Shown: in pieces, positions 46,831 through 58,005 of the stretch
Numbering within the stretch: position 1 is the first letter of the stretch
How the letters are laid out: every line of letters begins with the position of its first letter
NCBI RefSeq assembly: GCF_032062135.1
Contig: NC_092859.1
Location: 30,774,531-30,838,530 of the forward strand
Direction: 5' to 3'
Length of the DNA stretch: 64,000 nt
From: Pyxicephalus adspersus
Lineage: Eukaryota > Chordata > Amphibia > Anura > Pyxicephalidae
Notes under the pieces: generated by a model
Told to the model about the DNA's origin: nothing
Databases searched by the model: none
What the model saw: the letters and a program-made list of their open reading frames with translations, nothing else
Translations under genes and position numbers: made by a program

Positions 46831-47844
46831 TGTGTTAATACACAACCACAACTGGGAGACAGTTGTGAGCTTATAACCAGGACCTTCACTGCAGGATCAC
46901 CAGGTATTATTTTAAATAAAAAGCTGCAGATTGGAGAAATGTTAAACCAACATTTGTAAAGACATGAACATGTTAAAGCTTATAAGAGATTTTAGTGATT
47001 GACGTTATATCTGCTTTGAATCGCAGTTCAATTTTGAAATTGGTTACACCCAGATAAAGATGAAAGAGATTTATGAAATGTCATTTAGGGACAGCTTTTA
47101 AAACTGCTAGTTTCTGTCTCACTTCACCATAAGTTATAAAAAGTACACACTGTGGTTAGGTTTCATGCTCTAGTCAGCCACAGATAGCAGTGTCCTAAAT
47201 ACTGGTTATTAGTCAAGACCATTGATGTCACTACAGAATATCATCATTATAGGGCTTGTATGGATGGGTTCAGATGGGGTCACATGACTATTCAGTATAA
47301 GTGAGAAAGGCTATTCTAAACTGCGTAGCTTATAGAGCAGTTCAGAGTTATCGTCATAAACAGGAATGAACAAAACTGAGAGCTTTTATTTCTCTGCAAC
47401 TCTAAAATTTAGAATAGGTAGAGGAAGCCTTTTGCTTTCATATTTCACAGCCTCCAGGGAGCAGAACAGTGAGTGGATCTGCAGTCACATCACCAAATCT
47501 CACCAAAAGGGTTAGCAATTCTAGGTACATCCTTTTATTTTGTTGGTAAAACATGGAAGGGTTACATGGAAGCTTTTTTTTATTGGTGACTGAGCCCCTT
47601 TAGAAATACCCCTACTATTTCCTGTTACTACAGGAAATGATCAGTAATATTTCTAACATAGACGGGGACAAAAACACATTTTAGTAAGGTGGGGAATTTT
47701 CGAGGATTTCTATCCCAGATCTTAACCCCCCCTAAACCTCCCGCCCCCTGTAACTGCCACTCTATTTAAACCCTAAAAACACATTTTTGCAAGGATTGAC
47801 CTTAAATGTAGTAAAAGGCTAAACCATGACTCTAACTAGCACGT
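46831..47844. other. Unique DNA, nothing recognised
   Basis: No ORF of note. C-rich runs at about 47725-47750 are not tandem repeats. Confidence 0.5.
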
Positions 47845-48540
47845 ATAGTTAGTTAGGTTGAAAAAAGACATAAGTCCATCAAGTTCAACTACTAAAGAAA
47901 TAAACATATTCCAGATATAAAACCCTAAGGACATAGGTGATCCAGAGGAAGGCAAAAAAAACCCTGGTACAATTTGTTCCAACAGGGGAAAAAAATACTT
48001 CCTGATTCCATGAGGCAATCGGATGTTCCCTGGATCAACAATCTCTGTTATCTTTACTTTAAAGCCTTAATACCCAGTTATATTCTGTGCTTCTAGAAAA
48101 ACATCCAGCTTTTTCTTAAAGCAATCTATAGTAGTTGCTGAAACTACTTCCTGAGGGAGCCGATTCCACATCTTCACAGTCCTTACAGTGAAGAATCCCT
48201 TCCTTATCCAGAGCTTAAACTTCTTTTCCTCCAGACGCAAAGAGTGCCCTCTTGTTCTTTGTAACGATCTTAAAGTGAATAATGGGGAAGGGAGTTCTCT
48301 ATATGGACCATTTATATATTTATACAGGGTGATCATATCCCCCCTTAAATGTCTCTTCTCAAGGGAGAAAAGATTCAGTTCAGCTAATCTCTCCTCATAG
48401 CGGAGCTCCTCCATTCTTTTTATTAGTTCAGTTGCCCTTCTCTGCACTCTCTGCAGTTCCACAATGTCCTTTTCGTGAACTGGTGCCCATAACTGGTCTG
48501 GCCAATGCTTTGTACTGGACATAATATCATTAAAAATCAT
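47845..48540 (-). mobile_element. 5'-truncated CR1-like LINE
   Basis: The minus strand carries the last part of a reverse transcriptase ORF followed by a 3' untranslated region of about 220 bases. The 3' end includes GTTGAACTTGATGGACTTAT and TCTTTTTTCAACCTAACTA, typical of CR1-type LINE ends. Upstream of the ORF fragment the sequence stops matching, so nearly all of the polymerase and the whole endonuclease are missing. It is incapable of movement. Confidence 0.85.
48067..48489 (-). pseudogene. LINE reverse transcriptase, C-terminal fragment
   Basis: This is the part of the 157-codon frame that resembles LINE proteins. Visible family marks are the LWAPVHEKDIVELQRVQRRA stretch, YEERLAELNLFSLEKRHLRG, RTRGHSLRL, then MWNRLPQEVV and a terminal FKKKLDVFL. 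These belong to the C-terminal region after the polymerase domain in CR1/L2-type LINEs. The catalytic FADD-type motif lies upstream and is absent. The frame is intact over this stretch, which suggests moderate age. It is a fossil and not a host gene. Confidence 0.85.
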
Positions 48541-49702
48541 TTAAATGTATAATAGTTCTGTACCTAGTTAAACAATAATACTTGTTACATATTATTAGTT
48601 CTAGGCAAATTCTCTGGGATCTTCATATGGCTCCTAAGTTGGTACATGATTCTGGTGAGATAAAATTGTATTTTCCCTTTCAGTTTACACTACAAAGGTC
48701 ATACCTTTGCATTTAGATGTTATACAATTCACATTTGTTCTCTGAGTTTCTGCTGATAGCATGATAAATAGAATTCAGACGAATTAGAATTTTGAGGTGA
48801 ATGATCCACTTTTTGATGTGAATACATCCGTCTGAGTACTTTAACAAGGAGATGGATGACTACATTGCTTGTTGTTGAGGTACACAGAGAACAGCAGTGA
48901 CATTGACTAGTGATTGTGTGGGGTGGATTTGAAGGAACATTTTCTGCTGTGTAGGTTAATACAGAAAAGCACAGTCAACTTGAACCTAAATCAGCAAACA
49001 CAGAACCTGAAACAAATCAAACATGGGTATGTTCATACAACACTAATTTTAATCCCTTTTTTGGCCAGAGGAAAAACGATAAAACTTAAAAGTTCTGAAT
49101 GAATTCAGCAATTTTAGTGCATCTTGAATGGTACCCATTCCACCTACTAGTTAAAAAATATTTTTTGTTTTAAAAACATACCATTTCAACCTAATCTTCT
49201 TGCATCTCATTTCTTGTGGGGACCAGTGACATCCCTGAGTTTCTCCATGGGATTCTAGGAAAGCATGAACACATTCCAGCATTGTACCGGACGCAATTGT
49301 TGGCAGTTTGGATCCTGGAAGGAAACACAGTGATGTCACCTTTGCACTTATGAGTCCTTTTGGGGTGATTTTTTTCATTTCCTGTCTTGTGCACATAACA
49401 GGAAATAGCTCCAAAGTGAGAGAAATTCCTGACTTAGACGTTCATCACCGGAACAAGTTTCCTATTGAAAGATTTGACCCCAACGTCTCAACTCAAAGTT
49501 ATTGATTCTCCTTTACTTTCAGTGTATGTGACAACATTGACTAGGACTGTCCATTTCAGGGCTGGAACCAGGGCCAGCAATCGGAAGGTGAGTATTTGCA
49601 AGTTTTCTGTGCAGTAGAGCACAGGGAATGGGATATGGTTAGACTTTTGTGCCAATAACGCCTATTCAGGCGCTCAAAGACCTAATGCAAAGTGCATTTA
49701 CA
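48541..49702. other. Unique DNA, one possible repeat block
   Basis: About 49300-49400 contains TTCCTGTCTTGTGC and ATAACAGGAAAT, an inverted pair like that at 29144-29172. ORFs at 49151-49505 overlie it on both strands. Confidence 0.4.
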
Positions 49703-49844
49703 TGATTGTAAGCTCTTCAGGGCAGAGTCCTCTCCTCCTCCTGTGTCATTGTCTGTATCTGTCTGTCATTTGATACCCATATTTAAACTACAGCGCTGCG
49801 TAGTATATTAGCGCAATGCTATTATTAACAATACTAATAATATT
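49703..49844 (+). mobile_element. 3' end of an L2-type LINE, copy 3
   Basis: TGATTGTAAGCTCTTCAGGG, the CCTCTCCTCC block and CAGCGCTGCGTAGTATATTA followed by ATTATTAAC repeats. More diverged at its 3' tip than copies 1 and 2. Confidence 0.8.
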
Positions 49845-51399
49845 AGCATTGAAAAAAATACCCCACTCTTCTCACCATGACATAAAGGAATTTAGGCATG
49901 GTGGGGGTTAATTAGGAATAATTAGATTTGGACTGTATTGCAGTGTACATGTGCTTGACAGTGCACATAATCTGTATTAAATCACACGTGTGAATGGAGC
50001 CTTAGTATGCACTGACCATTCACCCTGCAATGAATTCAGCATATATAAATCATAAGTATAAAATGTCAATATTTTATAATTGTTTGGATGGAGTTTAAAG
50101 CCAGACATAATAAAAGGACATCTGAAGAGAGACTACTGCTTCATGATAAAGATTAAGGGTCCATCTCTGCAGAATGCTGGCATGGGACAGGCTTCTGCAT
50201 TCTTCCTATGGCTGTTTACTAAGGATAGTCAATTGCAAGATCTAAAACACCTTGTGCTTTGAACCTAAACTATATATATGTGATGTATGTGAAAGTGCAT
50301 TTGGACAGTATGGAAACATGAACAAAAATATGTTCATGTTTGCAAATTATACCCTCTTAGCCCTGGGGGTCATTGTAACTGTGAGACAAACTGTGGATCC
50401 ATCCGCCATTTGCACTTGAACAGATGTAGAAATGGATATTCCCAACAGTAATCCGGGCAGCAATACAAATCTGGTCCTTTTTAACTTATTTTAATGCCAA
50501 AATACATTGGCCAGTACAGGGACCATAGAAAGAACTTCTAAGGGTCAGCTGAAAACTATTCACAATGTGAAACCACTGACTATGACAATACCAGTCTTGT
50601 GTGGCACAGCAAAAACTAAGAAAAACCTTATTAGATGATAAAAGATATTATCCCCCATGTACTAACTATATGGAGAATTGGGGTATTTTACATGTATAGT
50701 AATGTAAGGTACATGTATACGTTTGCCAATTCAGAGCAAAGCAATCCCAAGCAGCCTTTCCTTTACTCCCCTGCGGCTTTTTTTAGAGCCAAAGGCAATA
50801 CTGGTACTTCTGGGTATAGAGCAGCATGTGTCTTACTCCACATGATAGCACTTGTCCAATCAGTGCTGTCACAGGGGAGTTTAAAAAAAATAGTTTTCCC
50901 AGGACACTCCATTATCAAACAGCAGCAGGAATAAAAGGAATTAAAAGACTGCAATAAAGTGAAATAAAAATGATGCCCTGTATGGTAAATTGATAAAACA
51001 GCCCAGTTCCTGCTCATCCATGTGATGCTATATATTGGCAAATTCTGTCTTCTGCAGTCACAGACTTTTAAGGTATATGGCAGCTCCAGAATATACAGGA
51101 AATGCGGATCAACCCTGCCAATCTCTGCCAACAGGTAACAGATTGGGATATAAAACAATATATAGATAAATTTTTTGCACTATAATGATAATATAAATAA
51201 AGTCATAATCACTTGCCTATAGATCCTGAACGGCCTACACATGAATCATTTTACAAGCACCAAGCAGACCTAAATCATACAAACATACATAATTCATCTA
51301 ATTTCCAAGCATGTATGCCTAAACTGTGTTTTCGCCATACATTTTTCAATGACCAGCCTGCCTTAAATTCATGTCACCATCAAGGTCGGCCTAGTACAC
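49845..51399. other. Unique DNA, nothing recognised
   Basis: ORFs at 50635-50934 (plus) and 50763-51158 (minus) overlap on opposite strands. The minus one has hydrophobic and serine-rich parts but no motif. Confidence 0.5.
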
Positions 51400-51900
51400 A
51401 CTAGAAAATGACTTCATCCCAAGCTGCTGTAAATGTGTATTTGGCCACAGGGATGAGATAATCTCACAGCAAATATTAACTCACTTCTCGCCGGGCACAA
51501 CCTGCAACTCCAGAGTCTGCTGTCATTAAAAATTCCCCGCAGATAATTAAAAAAATATATATGTACAAACGCTAAACCAGGAAGCTCGTCAATCCCAGCC
51601 GGAGAGATGTATTTCTGCAGAAGTGAATTCAGATTGTGAGGAGTTAATCTGCTTTCAGCAGTAATTGGCTGTAGCCTGTCTGTCTCAAACAGGAAAAAGA
51701 GAAAACTAGGGCAAGACTCTCTATCACTTTACCAGCAGCAGTAAAGAGCCAGTGCCCGCCCCGACCCATGAAAGCCAATTCACTTCGGCCCCTGCGCCTT
51801 GTTTTCACAGGTGTGCTAGAGAAAGGGCTGGGATCTCCAGCTGCTGCCGAATACTGGAGATAAGCAGCGACAAAATTCGGCTAAAAGGATACACTTTCAT
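51400..51900. promoter_or_regulatory. Candidate conserved regulatory element
   Basis: One of the strongest blocks of unique, balanced-composition sequence. It holds AGATAATTAAAA near 51541, GAGTTAATCTG near 51641, CAGTAATTGGCTG near 51659 and a CAGGTGTG E-box near 51810, plus several CpGs. No ORF, no repeat copy. Enhancer function is inferred. Confidence 0.3.
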
Positions 51901-53110
51901 CTTTCTTCCAAAACCCTTAACGCTTTAATGCGACATACATGAAAAATGGGGACATTAAGCACAATGATTATGGTACAGCCCAGCCGAATGGGAACGTTTT
52001 GCATTTAAACGGACATGGGGGACACAAAACCAATCTGCCAATCTTTTTCTGTTTTTAATTCTGGCAATCATCCTGGTCACTCGAGTGCCCCGGAGTCTAT
52101 GTTGCGGCGTGTTGAGCATCGTCCTTTTTCTAAGGCCTGCGTCATTCTGGTGATTTTGGTGAAATGATTTGAACCAGCTACAAAATCAATGTCTTTAGCA
52201 TTTTTGTCACTAAAAAAATAGTCTGCGTCACTGAAATCCCAGGTGATTTGTAACACTTGGAGCTAGGGAATTCTTTTAGCTAATGCAGCTACTGATGGCA
52301 CTAACTTATTCCCAGATCTGCTGCCCATCATTCCCCTGAACAGGGGCTTCCTGACAGTGCCATCAAAATGTATGTTGGCACTCCACCTTTGTGGTATGCC
52401 GGAGCCGAATTGGGGTCAATCGCCATAATACATTAAAGCTTTTTTGTTTTAACCCTCCAAAACCAATGTAATACATGGCAGCTAAATAGTCCTTAGAGGT
52501 AGAGATAATAGCTATCTGAAATTAATCAATTACCTGGATTACTTTTGTTCACCCATCAACCAATACATCCAGCATATAACTGCTTGTGATTGCAGACAAT
52601 GTGAAATGTCCCCATTGGCTGCTGGTTGATAGGAACTGACCCTATTATTTACAAAAACATTCTCTATATTCCACATTCTATATATTCTGTTTTAGTAAAT
52701 GACAGGAAGAGCCTCCATTGCCTGGTGGTTTTAGGGAGCTTTCCCAGTTGAATGGTAATGGAACATAGAACAAGAAATCCTACTCAATGTTCTATTGAGA
52801 TATTATCTCAATTTTGATAAAGAATGGCTTAATGTTTAATAGATTTGCATTAAAACTGATCTGTTTATGAAATCTTACTTAATCTAATAAAAATATTTTT
52901 GCAGTATATGTTCATTAAGAAGAACTCTCACACAAAGATCATCAGGAGGATTCTGTTGTACCCTTCAAGTCGGCTCTTTAGCACCTTGAGTTTCCAAGCT
53001 TTTATGACATAGCAAGCACATAACTCAACCCGATCCACCAATGACCTCTATTTTTTTTTAGTTCAGCCAGACAGCCATTGCGTAATAGGAACTTAGCAGA
53101 CCAAACATTT
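51901..53110. other. Unique DNA, nothing recognised
   Basis: A few CpGs near 52080-52110; otherwise AT-rich with no repeat partner or ORF. Confidence 0.5.
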
Positions 53111-53182
53111 AATAATATTATTATTATTAAACAGGATTTATATAGTGCCAACATATTATGCAGCAATGTACATTAAATAGGG
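53111..53182 (-). mobile_element. 3' tail of an L2-type LINE, minus strand
   Basis: The reverse complement reads TTTAATGTACATTGCTGCAT, then AATATGTTGGCACTATATAA and AATAATAATAAT, matching the shared tail. Confidence 0.7.
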
Positions 53183-54123
53183 ACATGCAAACTGCAGTAA
53201 TAATTTTTAAGCCAGTGAACATTTGCCATGCTTTGTTTTTAGTATCCACATGATTGACCCATGATGGGTCAGTTAAAAAGAAACCTCTAACTCCATATAA
53301 ACTAATCCCATTGCCTTCCACTAAACAAAAATATTTCCTTGAATAAACACATGGTGTTTTTAATGGCCTAATGAGGTCCTGTGGCTGGTCATAGCTGTAC
53401 TGCTCTGAATCAGGTACAAACCACTCGGCTTCCATCAATCCAGAGGATCCGCTGAGACAGCAATTTTTTCTGGGCATTCCACCTTCACAGGGTAAATAAA
53501 GAAACAATATAAAATTGTTTTCTAGAGTTCCACAATACTTTATAATCCTCAACCTGGTGGCCAGGAACCCAAAGTTTCTGAACGTATATCCAGATAAATA
53601 TCAAATTTTCTTTGTTTGCAAGTGTTCCAATATTATAAGAGTGATACAGCAGAAATATTATTTAAAAATATTTTAATTTACTAGATTAAAAGAAAACCAA
53701 ATATGTGTACAAAACTGTTTTAAAGATCTTCACTCTCTTCACTGATGTAAGTGCTGAAGATGGAGAACCTAAACCCACACAGATAATGCTCACTGAATAA
53801 ATCTAAATACACAATTTGTACACAGACTATTTGGGCAGCAGAAGTGTTTACTAGGGTCCTGATTTAGCATGCTGCAATAGCATTTAGGGCGTCTTAAAAG
53901 GCACTGAATTAATGCTTAAATGGCCTCTCCACCAATGTCATTGTATGTAACTAAAGCATACCTTACAGCTGAATTAAACCCACTACTACTCACCTAGCTC
54001 TGCTCCATCGCTGCGCACCGCCATCTTTCTTCTTTACTTTCTAAAGACGTTCTTTGTCCATCTTGAAAGGCCATGCCAGGGTGACATAACTCCCGCACAT
54101 GGGGTTCATTTATTCATGACATG
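53183..54123. other. Unique DNA, nothing recognised
   Basis: A minus-strand ORF at 53127-53552 (141 codons) starts in unique DNA and ends in the LINE tail; it has no recognisable motif. Confidence 0.45.
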
Positions 54124-54436
54124 AGCAATGGCTCAGAGGTTAAAACTCTGGCCTTTGCAGCGCTAGGTCCCAGGTTTGATTCTCCAGGACACTATCTGCA
54201 TGGAGTTTGCAGGTTCTCCCTGTGTTTGTGTGGGTTTCTCCAGGTGCTCCGGTTTCCTCCCACATTGCTAAAACATGAAGTTAGGGAAATTGGCCTCCCC
54301 AAAAAATTGATTTTATGACTATGTTAGGGACATTGGATTGTGAGCCCCTGTGAGGGATAGTTAGTGACATACCTATGGACTTTTTACAGCGCTGTGTAAT
54401 ATGTCAGCACTATATAAATACTGTATAATATTAATT
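54124..54436 (+). mobile_element. V-SINE, plus strand, near full length
   Basis: The tRNA-like head has an A-box-like TGGCTCAGAGGTTA and a B-box-like GGTTTGATTCT. The V-SINE core follows (CATGGAGTTTGCAGGTTCTC, GTGTGGGTTTC, CGGTTTCCTCCCACATT), then GATTGTGAGCCCCTGTGAGG and the L2-type tail GCGCTGTGTAATATGTCAGC with TATATAAATACTG. The most complete SINE here. The plus-strand ORF at 54121-54318 is its translation. Confidence 0.9.
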
Positions 54437-55331
54437 ATGTAAAAGAGAAGCCAGGATTTGCAAAATGTGCACCTCAGCAAAATCTGACAGCTGGGCAGTG
54501 AACAGACAGGTATAGCCAGTTATTTCAGAAAAAACATGTCCTGATTTAACCTATTATGGTATTTGTTAGCTTGGACAACTTGTAGGATCCCTTAATTGGA
54601 GTCTAAAACCAGAAGATCAGGAGCCATAGACATAGCATTGCCCATTATATACTGGACAAAATCAAGAAGTTTAAATAATAGATAATGTTTAATAGGGGGG
54701 AAAAAAATTTGCTGAAACTTTCACTCCATGTAAATGATGGGGCTTGTGACACATGCATAGTATATCCCTGATCCCTCCATGGAAAATGGAAAATCTAGTG
54801 GCAGAAACTGATTTACATTCCACATACATCTTCTTTATAGTCAATGTACTATTAGACATCATTGTGGCTTCTCCCTGCTATTGGGTCTTTACAAGCTCTT
54901 TGTCCATATCCAAAAGCCCCGATGAAGGGAGAGTGTGCTGAAACACGTTAGATATTTTATGTCCTGTGATATAGTACACTATAGGCGTTAGGGTAAATCA
55001 TCGGTTTGTAGTTGGCTTCCCTATTTAAAAAAAAGTTGCAGTGGTTGTATCAGCGAACAATTTGGTTCCTATGTACAAATGCTGAAATGTTGCCATTTTA
55101 CTATCTTGGGAAATGGTAATTTTTCCTATTTATGAAGCCGCCTTGGGCGATGTCATCGCTCATTTTGACCATATTTTGACAAAACAGAAAATAACCCAGG
55201 AAAACCCAACATTGCTGTTTTTAGAACACACTTAAATCTAGGAATCAGTCATTATTTTTAGCACAGGGAGGCAGGCCAAGTAGAGGCTCAGAGTAAGGTA
55301 TTTGCTTCCTTTTCGATTTGCTCATTTTATT
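54437..55331. other. Unique DNA with a possible decayed repeat
   Basis: AAAAGCCCCGATGAAGGGAG and GAAACACGTTAG at about 54911-54951 resemble the GATGAAGG...GAAACGCGTT words of a widespread frog repeat. No other feature is seen. Confidence 0.4.
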
Positions 55332-55372
55332 TTTAAAGCAGACCTAAACTCGAAATTTTTACTTTTTTTTAA

Positions 55373-55976
55373 TTACCTCCCTGGCAGTCTAATTTTGTTA
55401 GTGTTTTTTTTGCCAAAAGTGGTATATTGTTTTGGATGAAAATTTATTTTACATTGTAGGCCTATAATTCTTAGGCATAACGGAAATATGTCTAATATTT
55501 AATAAATTTAATAATAAACTTCAAATAAAAAACACAAAAATCTGTTAAAACAAGGGTGCATGAAAATACTGAAACTTGTAATATAACTGTACAGTAACAT
55601 ATATATATATATATATATATATATTATACATATATATAATATAATAATGACTTTGTATTAGATTCAATACAGTTAGTTTGTATATTTTGTATTGAATCCA
55701 ATACAAAATAATTTGAATTTTCAGCCACGCTCCCACACGCATGGACACATGCACCGACGTCACCCGCAACTCCCGGGGAACGTCAGTGCACTCGTCCGGG
55801 AAGGATCGGAAGAAGAGGACGCAGCCTAAAGATGGGATCCGACGGACAGGACCCCAAAGGACGCTGATGGGACCAGGTGTTTTTTAAATGTTTTTAGCTA
55901 ACACTCGGGGTTACCACTTTCAGCAGGTTTTTTTTTTACCCCGAGCCACACTCAGGGTTACCGCTCAGGGGGTTAA
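55373..55976. mobile_element. Inner TTAA-type MITE
   Basis: The left end TTACCTCCCTGGCAGT and right end ACCGCTCAGGGGGTTAA are imperfect inverted repeats, with TTAA at the right junction and TTAATTA at the left. TTAA targets are typical of piggyBac-type elements. A second pair of inverted words, ACACTCGGGGTTACC and ACTCAGGGTTACCGC, lies near the right end. An AT microsatellite occupies 55600-55624. It has no coding capacity. Confidence 0.65.
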
Positions 55977-56125
55977 AGTAAACATTTTGTTTACTTTTTA
56001 AGTGCAATACCCTTTTCACTGCGGAAAAGCCTCCCAGGATACCTATGTCATGCATCTCGGGAGGCTCCTGGCTGCTTGTTCTGCACATGCCCGAGCTTAG
56101 GAGCCCTTTCATTAGCTGAATTGAG

Positions 56126-56381
56126 GACTTACCTGGTCCTCACGAGCCCACGGCGTTCTCCAGTGATGCCGACCTGGCATCTAGGTCCACTTGGTTATGC
56201 CTGGCCGGCTTCGGCATCCCCTGGCCTTGCATCCCGGCATGTGAACATGTAGGTGGCGTGTGTTGGGGGGGGGGGGGGGCGGAACCGGCGAGAAATTTAA
56301 AATTAGAAGTATTTTTACATGTTAAATGTACTGATTTAACACGTAAAAATACTCAAATAATTATACCGCCAGGGAGGTTAA
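56126..56381. mobile_element. Second inner TTAA-type MITE or its right part
   Basis: Ends in TATACCGCCAGGGAGGTTAA, the inverse of the TTAACCTCCCTGGCGGT type of terminus. It carries a subterminal hairpin: 56308-56327 and 56334-56353 pair at 19 of 20 positions across a 6-base loop. A 15-base G-run sits at 56265-56279. Its left limit is not resolved. Confidence 0.5.
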
Positions 56382-56769
56382 GAGTTTTTCGTCTTTTTTT
56401 CATCAATGTTTTTCCTTTTGGTGATTTTTTAATATATTTTTTTCTACCTCGCATTACACCTATACCCACACTGCAAGGTTAGATGGTTGTTCATGTCTAG
56501 GGGGTGATGTCAATAAAGTTATTTTTCTTACCTTATTCACTGCACTGGGTTCTGCTTTAAACATTTAAAATTAAGACAAAACCTGCTGATATAAATGAAT
56601 AGAGGGTCACCTACTCAGCCCAAAAATAGTAGGCAAAGGCACACCCCCACCATATCCTCCAGAGTGGTGTTTGGGAGAGGAAAACTGAATATTTATCCAG
56701 GACCTCACCTTCATAAGAGCCCAACGAGCTTCCACCCTGCTGAGGATCCTAAGATCAGCTTCTTCAGAA

Positions 56770-57175
56770 TAACAGCACCAGGCTCCACCCACCCTCCTCT
56801 CTCAGCACCACACCCCACCCAACCCTCACAGCCACAGGCTCCTCCCACCCTTCAATTACAGCCACAGACTCCACCCACCATCTCTCTCACAGCCACAGGC
56901 TCCACCCACCCTTCAATCACAGCTATAGGGTCCACCCATCCCCTCTCACAGCACCAGGCTCCACCCACCCTCCTCTCACAGCACTATGCTCAACCAACCC
57001 TGCTCTTTCAGCACCAGACTCCACCCACCTTTCACAGAACCAGGCTCCACTCACCCTCCTCTCACAGCACCAGGATCCACTCACCCTCCAATCACAGCCA
57101 CAGGCTTCCCCCACCTTCTTGTCACAGCGCTAGGCTCCGCTCACCGTCCACCAAGAACTAGTTTTTGTCCTCATT
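56770..57175. repeat. Degenerate CACCC-rich tandem repeat, period about 30
   Basis: Unit of the type CAGCACCAGGCTCCACCCAC followed by CCTCCTCTCA, repeated about 13 times with many substitutions and length changes. The lack of T-starting stop triplets keeps a 188-codon plus-strand frame open (56595-57161), giving a Pro/Thr/His/Ser-rich peptide that is an artefact of the repeat. Repeated CCACCC words are potential KLF/Sp-type sites. It runs straight into the CpG-rich block. Confidence 0.85.
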
Positions 57176-57480
57176 TTTGTCAGAATACCAGGCTCCGCCC
57201 ACCGGCCTGTCAGAGCATCCGGCTCAGCGCACCCAACAGATTCCGCCGACCCCGTGATCACACTGTTAGGACCCGCCCCCTTTCCTCTCAAAAGACAAGG
57301 CTCCACCGACCTATCTGATCTTCAGAATAGGCCCGGCCTTTGTCGTTATCACCTCGTTGCTCCGCCTACACCCCCTCTCTCATCCCCAGGGCCCGCCCCC
57401 TATTCGTGCTGCAGGGCTGGGAGGACGGCTGCGCTGTGTAAGTGTGCGGGGCCTCGGGGGCCGGGTCTGGCTTGTAATTC
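57120..57480 (+). promoter_or_regulatory. CpG-island-like promoter candidate with first-exon donor
   Basis: CpG dinucleotides are dense for this window. Two GC boxes of the form CCCGCCCCC lie at about 57272-57280 and 57392-57400. At 57438 a strong donor GTAAGTG follows GCTGCGCTGT. The layout fits a TATA-less promoter with a short non-coding first exon ending at 57437 on the plus strand. No transcript evidence is available, and no downstream exon of convincing phase was found. It could also be the end of the G+C-rich tandem repeat. Confidence 0.4.
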
Positions 57481-58005
57481 TGTCTATATGTACATGTTAT
57501 GTATGTAATATAGGTATAAAGCCTTGATATGTGTGTACATGAAGCAGAATTGTATTTGTATGGATTGTAATGGCAATGCAGTGTGGTGTGTGCATAGCTA
57601 ATTATTACCTCATATACTGCAATGTATGTATATGGGCCCTAAACGTTTTATAACCAGGGATCCCCTCCCCCATGTCATCCCTATTTACTTACATACATCT
57701 GTAGTCATTGCCCAGGAAAGAAGAAGGTAAGTCCTCTATGTCCAGGAGATCGCTTCCTGTCAGCTGATTGGGCCCTGATACTGTCGTAATGTGCCGGCCA
57801 GTGGTAGGTTTGGTGAACTGGGCACCAGTGAGTTTTTGCATTGATTCCTCCTTGGCAATACAGGGAACAGTAGATGCGAGCAATTGTAACCAGGCATGAG
57901 AGCGTTTAAATAAAAAAAAAATGAAGTTCTAAAGGTAATTTTCTACACTGATCGATCTGATCTGTATATTTTGCTTTGTTTGGTTTTAGATGGCCTTTCA
58001 AGTTC
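57481..58005. other. DNA downstream of the CpG block; unrecognised minus-strand ORF
   Basis: A minus-strand frame at 57689-57883 reads like ordinary protein, with a tail ending LLDIEDLPSSFLGNDYRCM, and meets a GTAAGT donor at its stop. A possible acceptor lies at about 57857. I do not recognise the peptide. On the plus strand a 22-base segment between CATCTGTAG and GTAAGTCC (about 57705-57726) also looks splice-bracketed. Neither is strong. Confidence 0.25.

Larger units (their letters stand above)
55332..56561. mobile_element. Outer MITE carrying nested insertions
   Basis: Perfect 11-bp inverted termini: TTTAAAGCAGA at 55332 and TCTGCTTTAAA ending at 56561. The G+C-rich body (CCTCCCAGGATACCTATGTC, GGGAGGCTCCTGGCTGC, CACATGCCCGAGC) matches copies at 58006-58491 and 59712-60231. 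It is interrupted by other elements, described separately. Confidence 0.65.

Noticed and set aside
48067..48540. 157-codon ORF as a host gene
   Set aside because: Its motifs are those of the C-terminal region of a LINE reverse transcriptase, followed by a CR1-type 3' end.
54131..54184. tRNA gene, suggested by A-box and B-box
   Set aside because: The boxes belong to a SINE head; no cloverleaf or acceptor stem pairing is seen, and V-SINE core follows.
54121..54318. ORFs with LCGFPP-like peptides at 3137-3349, 46267-46476 and 54121-54318
   Set aside because: They are translations of V-SINE core sequence.
56595..57161. 188-codon Pro/Thr/His-rich ORF, the longest in the window
   Set aside because: It is read from the CACCC-type tandem repeat, which lacks stop triplets by composition. 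Another frame over the same repeats is also open (56986-57318).
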